Origin: Actinomyces trachealis
GTDB taxonomy: Bacteria > Actinomycetota > Actinomycetes > Actinomycetales > Actinomycetaceae
Reading direction: 5' to 3'
DNA: 64,000 bases
NCBI RefSeq assembly: GCF_015711475.1
Contig: NZ_CP065027.1
Coordinates: 372,001-436,000, forward strand
The position numbers and the translations under genes were made by a program. Of this stretch, positions 28,555 through 38,299 are shown piece after piece. A model generated the notes under the pieces. It was not told the origin of the DNA. It did not search any database and saw only the letters and a program-made list of their open reading frames with translations. Within the stretch, counting starts at the first letter, position 1. Each line of letters opens with the position of its first letter.

Positions 28555-29081
28555 CGCGTATGCGGTGGACCACTGTCTTCGCATGTTTCCTCGGCCCGGG
28601 AGTAGTTGCTTGGACAGTGCTTGATCTGGTGCTGCAGTACCAGGGGTGGGTGCCTGCGCTCACCGCCTGGGGTGCGGCCCTGGCGGTCATCGTCGCCACC
28701 ATCGTGCTGTGGTGCGGCCTAGCCGTGCGGCGCCTGCGCGCCCGCGAACGCACCTGGATCACCCCCATCGGGGCAGCCTGGACTGCGGTTGCCGCCCAGG
28801 CCTCCACGATCGTGGGGGCCATGGTTGGGGGCGTCTACGCCGCCGAACTGGCAGTGGCGCTGGCGGCCGATGACTCACCGGCAATGAGTTCCCTGGCCTG
28901 GACCGCTGGTATCTGCCTGGCTGCCTGCCTCCTGTGGTGCGGCGTCGGCCTGCTAGTGGAGTCCTGGTGCGCCATCAGCGAGGATGACGACGACCCCAGC
29001 ACCAGTACACCTGGCAGCGAGTCCACGGACGCCGCCCGGGGCGCGGCCCGCACAGCATCACCGGTGAACAAACGGCGCTGA
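28551..29081 (+). CDS. DUF3180 membrane protein
   Basis: A 176-residue protein with four predicted TM segments (GPGVVAWTVLDLVLQ, TAWGAALAVIVATIVLW, AAQASTIVGAMVGGVYAAEL, WTAGICLAACLLWCGVGLLV) and a charged, Ser/Thr-rich cytoplasmic tail. Matches the DUF3180 family found after folK in actinobacteria; function unknown. Its ATG overlaps the folB/K stop by 4 bp. Confidence 0.8.
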   Translation: MTRMRWTTVFACFLGPGVVAWTVLDLVLQYQGWVPALTAWGAALAVIVATIVLWCGLAVRRLRARERTWITPIGAAWTAVAAQASTIVGAMVGGVYAAELAVALAADDSPAMSSLAWTAGICLAACLLWCGVGLLVESWCAISEDDDDPSTSTPGSESTDAARGAARTASPVNKRR

Positions 29082-29216
29082 GCCGCAGCCGCGATACGGC
29101 TGGAGCGGGCGGCAGACAGCGGCACCGTCGCCACCCGCCGCCAAACCCTGCTGCAGGAGGAAGCCCGAGCACCAGGGGACTACGATGATTGACGCGAGAC
29201 TGCCTTAGGAGCCTGC

Positions 29217-29726
29217 ATGACAGCCACCGTCAGCCCCCACCTGGGTGCCGACCCCTTTGCCCCGGAGCACGTCACCTTCCACCCGATCTCCCCGCGCCTG
29301 GCCACCGCCCGGCTCATCCCGGCGCTAGTGCTGGACCTGGCGGGCATCGTGGGCTTCATCATGGCCGGGGTGATGGTGCACCGCTGGCTCTATGCGGGTG
29401 CTGCGGTGTGCGCCGTGAGCCTGGCCTGGGAGCTGTGGCTGATCCCCAGGCAGGTGCGGGCCATGGGTTACGCCTTGACGGAGGACCACCTGTTGTGGCG
29501 CAAAGGCATCATGTTCCGCAGCCTGAGTGTGGTCCCCTATGGGCGCATGCAGTTCGTGGACACCTCCCAGGGGCCACTGGCTCGCTACCTGGGTATCGCC
29601 GAGGTCAAACTGCACACGGCCTCCGCCTCCACCGACGCCACCATCAATGGCCTGCCGGTGGCTGAGGCCGAGCGTCTGCGCCAAGTGCTGTCCGAGCGTG
29701 GCGAGCAGCGGATGGCGGGCCTGTGA
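29217..29726 (+). CDS. Bacterial PH-domain membrane protein (YdbS-like)
   Basis: A 169-residue protein with two adjacent TM helices (RLIPALVLDLAGIVGFIMAG and LYAGAAVCAVSLAWELWLI) followed by one bPH2 (DUF304) domain (LLWRKGIMFRSLSVVPYGRM, GIAEVKLHTAS). YdbS-type proteins act in pairs with YdbT-type partners; the next gene is such a partner and overlaps by 4 bp (GTGA). Function is uncertain, with membrane-associated stress roles reported for relatives. An AGGAG box precedes the ATG. Confidence 0.82.
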   Translation: MTATVSPHLGADPFAPEHVTFHPISPRLATARLIPALVLDLAGIVGFIMAGVMVHRWLYAGAAVCAVSLAWELWLIPRQVRAMGYALTEDHLLWRKGIMFRSLSVVPYGRMQFVDTSQGPLARYLGIAEVKLHTASASTDATINGLPVAEAERLRQVLSERGEQRMAGL

Positions 29727-31342
29727 ACCGTCCATGGGCTGGCGCTGGGCGCACTTCCCGTCAGCACGGCACTGCTGAGGAGCGGCGCATCGTCTTGCCA
29801 ACAGATACCCAGTGGCACCGTGTCCACCCGATCACCCCACTGCTGGAGGGGTGGAAGGTCATCACGGCGATCCTCTCCGTCATGGTGTTCCAGAACATCC
29901 AAGCGGTCACCAAAGTCTATGAGACCGTCCAGGACACCGAGTCCGCCACCATTTCACGGATCCTACCATGGGGGCTGGCGGGGGTGGCGGTGGTGCTAAC
30001 GCTGCTTGGCCTGGCCTTGTGGCTGTCCTGGCGGGTGCGGGCCTACGCCGTGGACCGCGACGCCGTCTACCTGCGCACCGGAGTACTCAACAAGCAGCTG
30101 CGCACCGCCCGCCTGCCCCGCATCCAGTCCGTGGAGGTGGTGCACCCGCTACTGGGGCGCATCTTCGGGTTGGGGCGGCTCACTGTGGAGGTGGCTGGCG
30201 GTGGGGACTCGCGGGTCATCATCGGCTTCCTGCGCAGCCAGGAGCTTACGGTCCTGCGTGACCAGATCCTGTCCCTTGCGGCCGGTCGGGAGTTGCAGGG
30301 CGATGTGATCGCCGTCGGCGGTGGTGCCGCTGCGCCGTCCGGTTTTGAGGATGTTGGTGGCGCGCGGCGGTTGCCCAGAGGCCTGGTGGAGGCCTCCGAG
30401 CACGACCTGTATGAGGTGAACACCAAGATACTGATCGCTTCGATGGCCCGGTCCGGGGCCACAGTGTCTGTAGCGGCGCTGGTGGTGTTCAGCCTGGGCC
30501 TGGCGGTGGCCGGGTTCATCATGGCTAACCGTTCTGGTGAGTATTCGGGTGCCGCAGCCAGCATCCCAGCGCTCATGCCCGTGCTGGTGGCGCCCTTGGC
30601 GATAGGTAGCTACGCCTGGTCCGTCTTTGACAAGGGTTGGCGCTTCCGGGCCGCCGCCACCCCCGCGGGAATCCGCATGCGTTTTGGGCTGACGGCGGAG
30701 ACCTCCACCACCCTGCCGCCGGGGCGCGTGCACGGAGTCAAGCTCTCCCAGGGGCCGTTCTGGCGTGGACCCGACTGGTGGCGTGCGGAGGTGAGCGTGG
30801 CTGGGCGGGTGCGGTCGGAGTCCAAATCCAACCAGGTGGAGAGTGCCGGAGCTAATGTGCTGCTGCCTGTGGGGGAGCGTGACACTGCGCTGCGCGCCCT
30901 GTGGCTGGTGGTACCCGACCTGGGAGTCAATGATCCGGACGCGTTCCTGGCCGAGGCGCTGGGGGACGGCCGCGCCGCAGGCGGTGCGAGTTTCCTGGGT
31001 ATCTCCCCGCGCGGGCGCGTGTTCTCCCCGATCGCCTGGCGGCGTGAAGGAATCGCCCTGACAGGCACCTGTGTGGTGCTGCGGTTGGGGCGTTTCTGGC
31101 GGCGCACCAGCATGATCCCCTACGAGCGCATCCAGTCCTTGCGCGTGACCCAGGGGCCCCTCGCACGGAGGCGGGGCCTCGCGGCGATCCACCTGGATAT
31201 GGTGGACGCCAAGATGGTGCGCTCACTGAGTAACCTGAGCCTGGCTGACGCCGCCTTCGTAGCCCGGGTGGTCTCCGAGCGTGCGCTGGTGCGCCGGAGC
31301 GAGGAGCGTCTGGACCGTTGGCTAACCCGCGCTACCGCCTAG
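29723..31342 (+). CDS. Bacterial PH-domain membrane protein (YdbT-like)
   Basis: 539 residues. It shows repeated bPH2 domains, each with a (R/P)YxRIQS-type signature: RLPRIQSVEVVHPLLGRIFG around 125-145, LPPGRVHGVKLSQGPFWRG around 330, and MIPYERIQSLRVTQGPLARR around 470. TM helices are interspersed (near 70-95, 245-270, 285-300). Begins with GTG overlapping the YdbS-like stop, so the two are co-translated. Partner of the preceding protein; mechanism unknown. Confidence 0.82.
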   Translation: MNRPWAGAGRTSRQHGTAEERRIVLPTDTQWHRVHPITPLLEGWKVITAILSVMVFQNIQAVTKVYETVQDTESATISRILPWGLAGVAVVLTLLGLALWLSWRVRAYAVDRDAVYLRTGVLNKQLRTARLPRIQSVEVVHPLLGRIFGLGRLTVEVAGGGDSRVIIGFLRSQELTVLRDQILSLAAGRELQGDVIAVGGGAAAPSGFEDVGGARRLPRGLVEASEHDLYEVNTKILIASMARSGATVSVAALVVFSLGLAVAGFIMANRSGEYSGAAASIPALMPVLVAPLAIGSYAWSVFDKGWRFRAAATPAGIRMRFGLTAETSTTLPPGRVHGVKLSQGPFWRGPDWWRAEVSVAGRVRSESKSNQVESAGANVLLPVGERDTALRALWLVVPDLGVNDPDAFLAEALGDGRAAGGASFLGISPRGRVFSPIAWRREGIALTGTCVVLRLGRFWRRTSMIPYERIQSLRVTQGPLARRRGLAAIHLDMVDAKMVRSLSNLSLADAAFVARVVSERALVRRSEERLDRWLTRATA

Positions 31343-31430
31343 CTGTCAGCTGCCGCTGATTCTCACCAGACCATTGAGCATTGCGATTCACCATTCAGGT
31401 CACTCCGGTCTGCCGCGATAGGGTCACCCC

Positions 31431-32354
31431 ATGCGCGCAGGCAATTCCTCCCGCCCAGGCCGCCTCGGTGTCGGCGTCATCTCCGTTGGGCGTGTGGGTG
31501 CGGTCATTGGCTCGGCGCTGCGGGCTGCCGGACACCAGGTGGTTGGTGGGCACGCCGTTTCTGCCGCCAGCCGTGAGCGCGCCGAACTACTCCTGCCGGG
31601 CGTACCGCTGCTCGACGTCCCGGAGATCCTGCGCCGCGCCGAGCTTGTGGTCCTTTCTGTCCCCGACGACGCACTCGGGCCACTTGTCCAAGGCGCCACA
31701 GATTTGGGTCACTGGCAGGCGGGGCAGCTGGTTGTGCACACCTCTGGGCGCTACGGCACCGCCGTCCTGGAACCTGCACGCCAGGCCGGGGCCATCCCCC
31801 TGGCGATCCACCCGGCCATGACGTTTGGCGGCTTCTCTACCGACGTCGCCCGCCTGGTCGGCTGTCCCATGGCTGTCACGGCTCCCGCACCGGTGCTGCC
31901 TATCGCCCACGCGTTGGCGGTGGAGCTTGGTGGTGAGCCCTTCGTGCTGGATGAGTCCGCTCGCCCCGCCTACCATGCAGCCCTCACCCATGGAGCTAAT
32001 CACTTGGTCACGCTGGTCGGCCAGGCGGTGCGCATGTTGGCTGCTGCTGGGGTCGACGACGGCGCCCCCACGCTGCGCCCCCTGCTCACTGCGGCGCTAG
32101 AGCGGGCGCTGTTAGAAGGAGAGGCTGGGCTGACTGGACCGGTCTCCCGAGGTGATGCTGGGACGGTGGCCGCGCATCTTGACTCCCTCAAGGCTCTGCG
32201 TGACGGTCAGGGGCGGCCGCTTGACGACGTCGTCGCCACCTACCGGGTGCTAGCGGCAGCCACGGCGAGGCGCTGCGAGGTGAACGGTCGGATCAGCAGC
32301 GAACAGGCCAAGTCCGTGCGTGAGGTGCTGGAGCAGGGGGAGCCGTGCGACTGA
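31431..32354 (+). CDS. Rossmann/DUF2520 dehydrogenase-like protein beside panC
   Basis: 307 residues. N-terminal NAD(P)-type Rossmann fold (GVISVGRVGAVIGSAL, AELVVLSVPDDAL) and C-terminal DUF2520 helical domain (IPLAIHPAMTFGG, YHAALTHGANHLVTL). The family sits next to panC in many actinobacteria and is suspected to act in pantothenate synthesis, possibly as a ketopantoate reductase-like enzyme (inference from context). The glycine motif reads GVISVGRVG, lacking one canonical glycine. TAGGGT at 31419-31424 ends 6 nt before the ATG and no Shine-Dalgarno is present, so a leaderless mRNA is likely. Confidence 0.85.
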   Translation: MRAGNSSRPGRLGVGVISVGRVGAVIGSALRAAGHQVVGGHAVSAASRERAELLLPGVPLLDVPEILRRAELVVLSVPDDALGPLVQGATDLGHWQAGQLVVHTSGRYGTAVLEPARQAGAIPLAIHPAMTFGGFSTDVARLVGCPMAVTAPAPVLPIAHALAVELGGEPFVLDESARPAYHAALTHGANHLVTLVGQAVRMLAAAGVDDGAPTLRPLLTAALERALLEGEAGLTGPVSRGDAGTVAAHLDSLKALRDGQGRPLDDVVATYRVLAAATARRCEVNGRISSEQAKSVREVLEQGEPCD

Positions 32355-32511
32355 CGGCCTGGCAACGACCAGCACTAGGGCGGCTCCAACCCGGGCTCCC
32401 GCCTACCTTGCGCCAGCACCTGGCACCTGCTGACGCCTGCACAGCACCGGTGTACAGCAGTGGCGACGCGACCGATTTCAGCGGTGTCGGTAGGCGGACT
32501 ACCTTGACGCT

Positions 32512-33498
32512 ATGACCAGCGCGTCCAACAAACCCACCACTGCAACCTTTTCAGCTGCCGCCTCCACCACCCCCAGAAGTGCCGCAACGCTGGCCCGCAG
32601 CCGCGCTGAGCTGGCCGCCACCCTCAAGGGGGACGCCGCACCGCGCGCCGTCGTCATGACCATGGGGGCCCTGCATCAGGGGCACTTCGACCTGGTTACG
32701 GAGGCCGCCCGGCGTGTGGGCGGCCAGGGCACCGTCGTCGTCACGATCTTCGTCAACCCGCTCCAGTTCGCCCCCGGTGAGGACCTAGACGTCTACCCTC
32801 GTACCCTGGAGGCCGACCTCGCTGGCCTGACCGCCACTCTCACTGGGTCTGACGGCACCCTGCGTGTGGGCCGCCTAGTGGTCTTTGCCCCCACCCCGCA
32901 GGACATGTACCCCCAGGGTGACCCCACCGTTCGCATCGACCCGGGCCCCATGGCCACCGTCCTGGAGGGCCGGACCCGCCCCACGCACTTTGGTGGCGTG
33001 TGCCAGGTAGTTCTCAACCTCATGCACTTGACCAACCCCCAGTGGGCGCTGTTCGGTCGCAAGGACGCCCAGCAGCTCGCGATCGTGCGCGCCATGGTCC
33101 GCGATCTGTCTGTCCCTGTGGATATCGTGCCTGTGGCGATCCGCCGTGAGTCCGACGGCCTAGCCATGAGTTCGCGCAACGCCTACCTTTCCACCACCGA
33201 GCGTCAGCAGGCTCTCGCTTTGTCCCAGGCCCTGGCTACTGGTCGTGAGGCCGCCACCAGGGGGTCCGACGCCGTCGCTGTACGTGCTGCCGCGCTCAAG
33301 CACCTGCAGGCTGCCCCCGGCGTGGAGATTGACTATGTGGCGGTGGTGGCTCCGGACTCCTTCGTGGACCTGGCTGGCGCTGACCTGGGCCTGCCCGCCG
33401 ACGCCGATGCCCCCGCACCCACTGAGGGCCTGCTCGCCTTGGCGGCGAAGGTCGGCAAGACCCGCCTGATCGACAACACGCTGGTCAAGCTGGGTTGA
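32512..33498 (+). CDS. panC: Pantothenate synthetase
   Basis: ATP-dependent ligase joining pantoate and beta-alanine. It is 328 residues. Class I-synthetase-like signature MTMGALHQGHFDLV, IFVNPLQFAPGEDLDVYPR, FGGVCQVVLNLM and AMSSRNAYLS. The first 38 residues are a Ser/Thr/Ala-rich extension absent from most relatives. TACCTT (32500-32505) ends 6 nt before the ATG, again a leaderless-type arrangement. With panD (172 bp downstream) the cell makes both beta-alanine and pantothenate. Confidence 0.95.
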   Translation: MTSASNKPTTATFSAAASTTPRSAATLARSRAELAATLKGDAAPRAVVMTMGALHQGHFDLVTEAARRVGGQGTVVVTIFVNPLQFAPGEDLDVYPRTLEADLAGLTATLTGSDGTLRVGRLVVFAPTPQDMYPQGDPTVRIDPGPMATVLEGRTRPTHFGGVCQVVLNLMHLTNPQWALFGRKDAQQLAIVRAMVRDLSVPVDIVPVAIRRESDGLAMSSRNAYLSTTERQQALALSQALATGREAATRGSDAVAVRAAALKHLQAAPGVEIDYVAVVAPDSFVDLAGADLGLPADADAPAPTEGLLALAAKVGKTRLIDNTLVKLG

Positions 33499-33506
33499 GG
33501 CTGGGC

Positions 33507-33532
33507 GCTTGCCCGACCACCTTTGGGCAAGC
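33507..33532 (+). terminator. Hairpin after panC
   Basis: Perfect 8-bp inverted repeat GCTTGCCC / GGGCAAGC with a 10-nt loop, 8 bp after the panC stop. GGCGC and GCGCC flank it and may extend the stem imperfectly. There is no U-run. Probably ends the panC transcript before the separate panD promoter. Confidence 0.5.
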
Positions 33533-33670
33533 TAGCGCCTGCCGGGCCGCCTAGGACGGTGTGCCCGGTTGTCCGCTAGGCCATAGGTTGTCTGAACGCG
33601 CTGTCTGCTCTGCCACATTTCTTTTTGCTCCGCTTCATAGGGCCGAGGTCCCGACCATAGGCTATTGCCA

Positions 33671-34123
33671 ATGAGCACACGTTTGCGGACGATGATGACG
33701 TCCAAGATCCACCGCGCCACCGTGACCCAGGCCGACCTGAACTATGTTGGCTCCATCACCGTGGACGCGGATCTGCTCGACGCCGCCGACCTTTTGCCCG
33801 GCGAGCGCGTGGACATTTGTAATTGCACGAACGGCAACCGCTTGTCCACCTATGTCATCCCCGGCAAGCGCGGCGCCGGGGAAATCTGCATTAACGGTGC
33901 CGCCGCCCGTCTGGTAGCCCCCGGCGACATTGTCATCCTGATCGGCTACTCCCAGTTGGACGACGCCGCCGCGCGCACCTACCTGCCGCACGTAGTGTTC
34001 GTGGATGCGGACAACCACATCGTGGAGCACGGTAACGAGCCCGGGCAGGTGCCCGAGGATTCCGACGTCGCTCGCCTACAGGGCCTGCGACCTTCGGGTA
34101 TCGCCTTCACCGAGGCCCGCTAG
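33671..34123 (+). CDS. panD: Aspartate 1-decarboxylase precursor
   Basis: Pyruvoyl enzyme making beta-alanine from aspartate. It is 150 residues. The self-cleavage site Gly-Ser is in [10 protein letters not shown], giving the pyruvoyl group on the new N-terminal Ser. [17 protein letters not shown] and NGAAARL are family signatures. TAGGCT (33658-33663) lies 7 nt before ATG 33671, with no ribosome box; an internal ATG at the MMTSK position is the conventional alternative start. A long C-terminal tail (about 20 residues past the usual end) is mildly unusual. Confidence 0.94.
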   Translation: MSTRLRTMMTSKIHRATVTQADLNYVGSITVDADLLDAADLLPGERVDICNCTNGNRLSTYVIPGKRGAGEICINGAAARLVAPGDIVILIGYSQLDDAAARTYLPHVVFVDADNHIVEHGNEPGQVPEDSDVARLQGLRPSGIAFTEAR

Positions 34124-34133
34124 ACTCGCGCGC

Positions 34134-35807
34134 GTGAGTGACGCAAAGCAGAACCCCGTCCCCGCCGACGCCGCGGACACCACCGACACCGCGGAGCAGG
34201 CCAGGAAGCAGCCCAAGGCGGACCCCGGCCCCGGTGAACAGTTCGAGCTTCGCGCTGCCAAACGCGAGCGCCTGCGTGCGGAGGGCTGGGAGCCCTACCC
34301 CGTCCAGCTGCCCATCACCACCACCATCGCTAAGGTTCGGGCCGCCTACTCCCACCTGGAGGTTGGCGAGGAGACCCAGGACGAGGTGGGCCTGGCTGGC
34401 CGTGTGGTCTTCCTGCGCAACACCGGCAAGCTGTGCTTCGTGACCCTGCAGGACGGTGCTGGGGCCACCCTCCAGGCCATGCTTTCCGCCAAGTCCCTGC
34501 CCGGCCAGGGTCACACCAGCTTGGTGGCCTTCAAGTCTGACGTGGACCTGGGTGACCACCTTTTCGTGCATGGCCGCGTCATCTCCTCGCGCCGCGGTGA
34601 GCTATCGGTCTTCGTGGAGACCGCCCTGGTCAGCGGCATGGATCCCGCCGCGCTTCCTGAGCTTGGTGACGACGCCGTCGCCACCCCCGCCTGGCGTATC
34701 GCCGCTAAGGCCCTGCGCCCCCTGCCCAAGACCTGGACCAACCAGGCGGGTGAGTCCGTGACCCTATCTGAGGACAACCGCGTCCGGCGCCGCGAATTGG
34801 ACCTGCTGACTCGTCCAGCTGCTCGCGACATGGTGCGCACGCGCGCCGCCGTTGTCCGCTCCCTGCGGGAGAACTTCCACCGTCGCGACTACGTGGAGCT
34901 GGAGACCCCCATGCTGCAGGTCATCCACGGCGGCGCGGCCGCGCGCCCCTTCATGACCCATATGAACGCCTTTGACATGGACCTCTACCTGCGCATCGCC
35001 ACGGAGATCTACCTCAAACGCGCAGTAGTGGGTGGCGTGGACCGCGTCTTCGAGATCAACCGCAACTTCCGCAATGAGGGCGCCGACTCCTCCCACTCGC
35101 CAGAGTTCACCGCACTGGAGGCCTATGAGGCCTACTCCGACTACAACGGCATGGCGGAGCTAACTCGCAACCTCGTGCAGCAGGCCGCCCGGGACGCCCT
35201 GGGCCTGGAGGAGGGCAAGGAGATCGTCACCCTGGCGGACGGCACCGAGTACGACCTGTCCGGCCAGTGGCGCAAGATCGACCTCTACACCGCTGTTTCT
35301 GAGGCCGTGGGCGAGGAGGTCACCGTGGAGACCCCGCGGGAGCGGCTCGTCCAGCTCGCACAGAAGCTGGGCCTAGAGGTGGACGACTACGCCGTGTCCG
35401 GCAAGATCGTGGAGGACATCTTTGAGGTGACGGTGGGCGACGACCTATGGGAGCCGACCTTCGTCTACGACTTCCCGGAGGACACCTCCCCACTGACCCG
35501 CTACCACCGCTCCAAGCCGGGGCTCACTGAGAAGTGGGACCTGTATATTCGCGGTTTTGAGACCGCCACCGCCTACTCCGAGCTGGCTGACCCGGTGGTG
35601 CAGCGTGAGCGATTCGAGGCGCAGGCCTTGGCCGCCGCTAACGGGGACCCTGAGGCCATGGTCCTGGACGAGGACTTCCTGGTGGCCATGGAGCAGGGCT
35701 TCCCGCCCTGCGGCGGTATGGGCATGGGCATCGACCGCCTGCTGATGGCCCTGACCGGTCAGGGCATCCGAGAGACCATCACGTTCCCGCTGGTAAAGCG
35801 CTCCTGA
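34134..35807 (+). CDS. lysS: Lysyl-tRNA synthetase, class II
   Basis: Charges tRNA-Lys. 557 residues. N-terminal OB-fold anticodon-binding part (about 95-200), class II motif 2 (FEINRNFRNEGADSSHSPEF) and motif 3 (GMGMGIDRLLMALTG). Residues 1-45 are a disordered acidic/Ala/Pro extension. The start is GTG 34134: the frame opens earlier but that lies inside panD, while TAGACT (34121-34126), placed 7 nt before the GTG, gives a leaderless promoter overlapping the panD 3' end. The gene ends convergently with a decayed ABC transporter. Confidence 0.95.
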   Translation: MSDAKQNPVPADAADTTDTAEQARKQPKADPGPGEQFELRAAKRERLRAEGWEPYPVQLPITTTIAKVRAAYSHLEVGEETQDEVGLAGRVVFLRNTGKLCFVTLQDGAGATLQAMLSAKSLPGQGHTSLVAFKSDVDLGDHLFVHGRVISSRRGELSVFVETALVSGMDPAALPELGDDAVATPAWRIAAKALRPLPKTWTNQAGESVTLSEDNRVRRRELDLLTRPAARDMVRTRAAVVRSLRENFHRRDYVELETPMLQVIHGGAAARPFMTHMNAFDMDLYLRIATEIYLKRAVVGGVDRVFEINRNFRNEGADSSHSPEFTALEAYEAYSDYNGMAELTRNLVQQAARDALGLEEGKEIVTLADGTEYDLSGQWRKIDLYTAVSEAVGEEVTVETPRERLVQLAQKLGLEVDDYAVSGKIVEDIFEVTVGDDLWEPTFVYDFPEDTSPLTRYHRSKPGLTEKWDLYIRGFETATAYSELADPVVQRERFEAQALAAANGDPEAMVLDEDFLVAMEQGFPPCGGMGMGIDRLLMALTGQGIRETITFPLVKRS

Positions 35808-35883
35808 CCGGTCAGGTCCACACGGCTACTCGAAGCGACCGTACCGCCGCTCCCCATCCGCTCCCCGGCCCGGGCGCTGGCCG

Positions 35884-37696
35884 TCACCGCCGCGCCACGA
35901 GCGCCAGGCAGATACCCACCACGTAGTAGGAGCCGTCCGGCCAGCCGACGTGGCGGGCGGACATCCCGGTCACCAGCGCCCATGCCGTGTAGGCGCCGAC
36001 GACGATCGCCAGCCCCAGGACGGTGGCCAGTGGCAGCAGGCTCTCCCAGGCGATGGTGCGGCGCAGCGTGCCGTGCGGCATCCCGACCAGACGCAGCAGG
36101 GACAGCACCCGGCGGCGCTCCAGCACGGAGGCCACCGAGGAGACCGACAGTGATACCGCCGAGACCCCGGTGGCGATGAGGACACCGATGTATCCCAGGG
36201 TCGCGAACTGGTTCTCCGTGGCGGCCGCGGTCAGCGTCACGACGTCGGCGCGGGTGGTGGGGAAGGCGGTGAGCGGCAGGTCCGAGGTGGTCAGGGCGGT
36301 GCGGGCCCGTTCCAGCGCCGCGCTCGTGCCGTCGGTGGCGACCAGGACGACGGCGGGACCCGCGGACTCGGGTGCCTGCGCCGGGCAGGGGTCGGCTGCC
36401 GCGGAGGTCAGCCACAGGACGGACACCGACACCCAGCCGGTGTCCGACGTAGCCTCCTGGGCGCCGAGGGCGCGGGCGTCGTCGACCGGCAGGACCAGAC
36501 GCATGCGCCCGTTGGAGGTCGGCGTGGCCTGAGCCTCGTCCCCGTCCTTGGCCGTGCCGGTCGCATCGTCCTCAGGGAAGGTCAGCCTCGCCACCGCCAC
36601 GGTGCTCACGCCCTCGATCTTCTCGAGGTGCCCGATGGCCTACTCAGCGGCGGCGGGATCGGGCAGGGCGGCGCTGGCCGCCAGCGTCGTCGTCGCCAGG
36701 TGGCCGGGCCCCTCGTCGAGCATGAGGGTGCCCGCGGCGGCCGTGATCCCGACGGAGAACAGGGTAACGGCGTAGAGGGCGGCCACCAGCCCGCCCCACG
36801 GAGCGGAAGGCGCTACGAGGGTGCTGGATGACGCGTGCGAGCCCGATGACCTGGGCGCCGGAGCGGGTGTGACGGTGACCGGCCTGAGCCGCCCAGAAGG
36901 TGAGCAGGGGCCCCGCCCACAGCAGACCCGTCATGGTGAGCACGACAGAGGCGACGATGAGCGTGAGGGCCGTGGCCTCGGGTACCTCGGATCCCACGAG
37001 CGCAGGTGCGCAGGCCATCCCGGCCAGCCCCGCCAGCAGAGGCAGGAGAGAGACGGCCCGGGGCCGACGCTCACTGCGCTCGCGGCTGCCACCGAGAGGG
37101 CCGACGTCGGCCCGGCGGGTGCGCCACCAGGAGACCGCCGTCGCACTCACGACGGTGACGAGGACCGCTCCTGCCATAGTGGTCGGGCCGATGAGCAGGT
37201 CGGAGGAGAAGAAGGTGGAGGTACCGATCCGCACGCGCGCCGCCAGGGGGATGAGCGCCACGTAGAGGCCGACGCCGACGACGGAGCCTAGCAGGCTCGT
37301 AGCAGCAGTCTCGGTGGCGGCGATGGTGGCGACACGCCCCGGGGTGGCGCCGATGAGCCGGAGGGTGGCGAAGCGTTCGGCCCGTTGCGTGGCGCCCAGC
37401 GTCGTGACGATGGCGATGAGCAGGAGGACCGGCACGAGGATCGCCACAGCGCCGACGACGGCGACGACGCGGTAAGGCTGTGACTGGTAGTCGTAGCCGA
37501 CGAGCTCGGTGACCACCACGGGACCGTTGGAGGAGTCGGTGCGTGCGACAACGGCCTGCTCGGCGCCGCGGACCAGGACGAGAGAGTCGGGTCCCTCCAG
37601 GGCGTCGTCGGAGATGAGGCCGACGTGGGTGCCGTAGCGCTGGCCTAGCTCATCCTCGGGCGTGGCGGCGATGAAGCGGGCGAGTGTGAGGGCGCT
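35884..37696 (-). pseudogene. Decayed FtsX-type ABC permease
   Basis: Remains of a MacB/FtsX-type permease with at least three lesions. The N-terminus is lost: the frame begins inside the extracytoplasmic part ([17 protein letters not shown]), fused to the ATPase. A one-base shift at the GGGG run near 36789-36799 moves the reading out of frame. A TAG stands at 36640-36642. Restored across these, the TM segments are typical (VVAVVGAVAILVPVLLLIAI, LALIPLAARV, LVGMPHGTLRR, LLPLATVLGLAIVVGAY). The last third, from about 36609, is open to the normal end at 35884. Not expected to make a working transporter. Confidence 0.75.
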
Positions 37697-38299
37697 CATC
37701 GTGTGCTCGGCGGACAGTGAGTCGAGCGCACCGGTGGGCTCGTCGGCGAAGAGGATCCGAGGCTCGGTGACCAGGGCGCGGGCGACGGCGACCCGCTGCG
37801 CCTGCCCTCCGGAGAGCTGGGTGGGCCGCTTGTGCTCGTGGCCATCCAGGCCGAGCTCGGCGAGGCGGGCGTGGGCGCGCTCGAGTGCCGTGGGGCGGGG
37901 GACCTTGGCCAGCAGCAGGGGGATGGTGACGTTGTCCAGGGCGCTGAGGTCCGGGAGGAGCTGGCCGAACTGGAAGACGAAGCCGAAGGCGGCCAGGCGC
38001 AGGCGTGAGCGCTCGCTCTCGGCCAGGGCGGCGATGTCCCGCCCGTCGTAGAGGACGCTGCCGACGTCCGGCACGAGGACCCCAGCGAGCACGTGCATGA
38101 GGGTGGACTTGCCCGATCCGGACGGGCCAGTCACGGCGAGGGACTGGCCCGCGGCGATGTCCAGGTCGATGCCGCGCAGGGCGTGGGCAGTGCCGAAGGA
38201 CAGGTCGAGTCCGCGCGCGCTCATCACGAGGGCGGGGTGGGTGACGCCAGGCGTTGCGGTGGAGGTTCCGACGGCGTTCGTGGTGGTGTCGGGGCTCAT
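37697..38299 (-). pseudogene. Truncated ABC ATPase fused to permease remnant
   Basis: The ATPase of the same exporter. Walker A GPSGSGKS (about 58-65), Q-loop [12 protein letters not shown], signature [15 protein letters not shown] and Walker [14 protein letters not shown] are intact. After SAEHT near residue 200 it runs straight into permease sequence, so the H-loop region is missing. A deletion joined the two genes in frame. ATG 38299 overlaps the padR stop (ATGA). Such ATPases need the switch His, so activity is unlikely. Confidence 0.75.
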
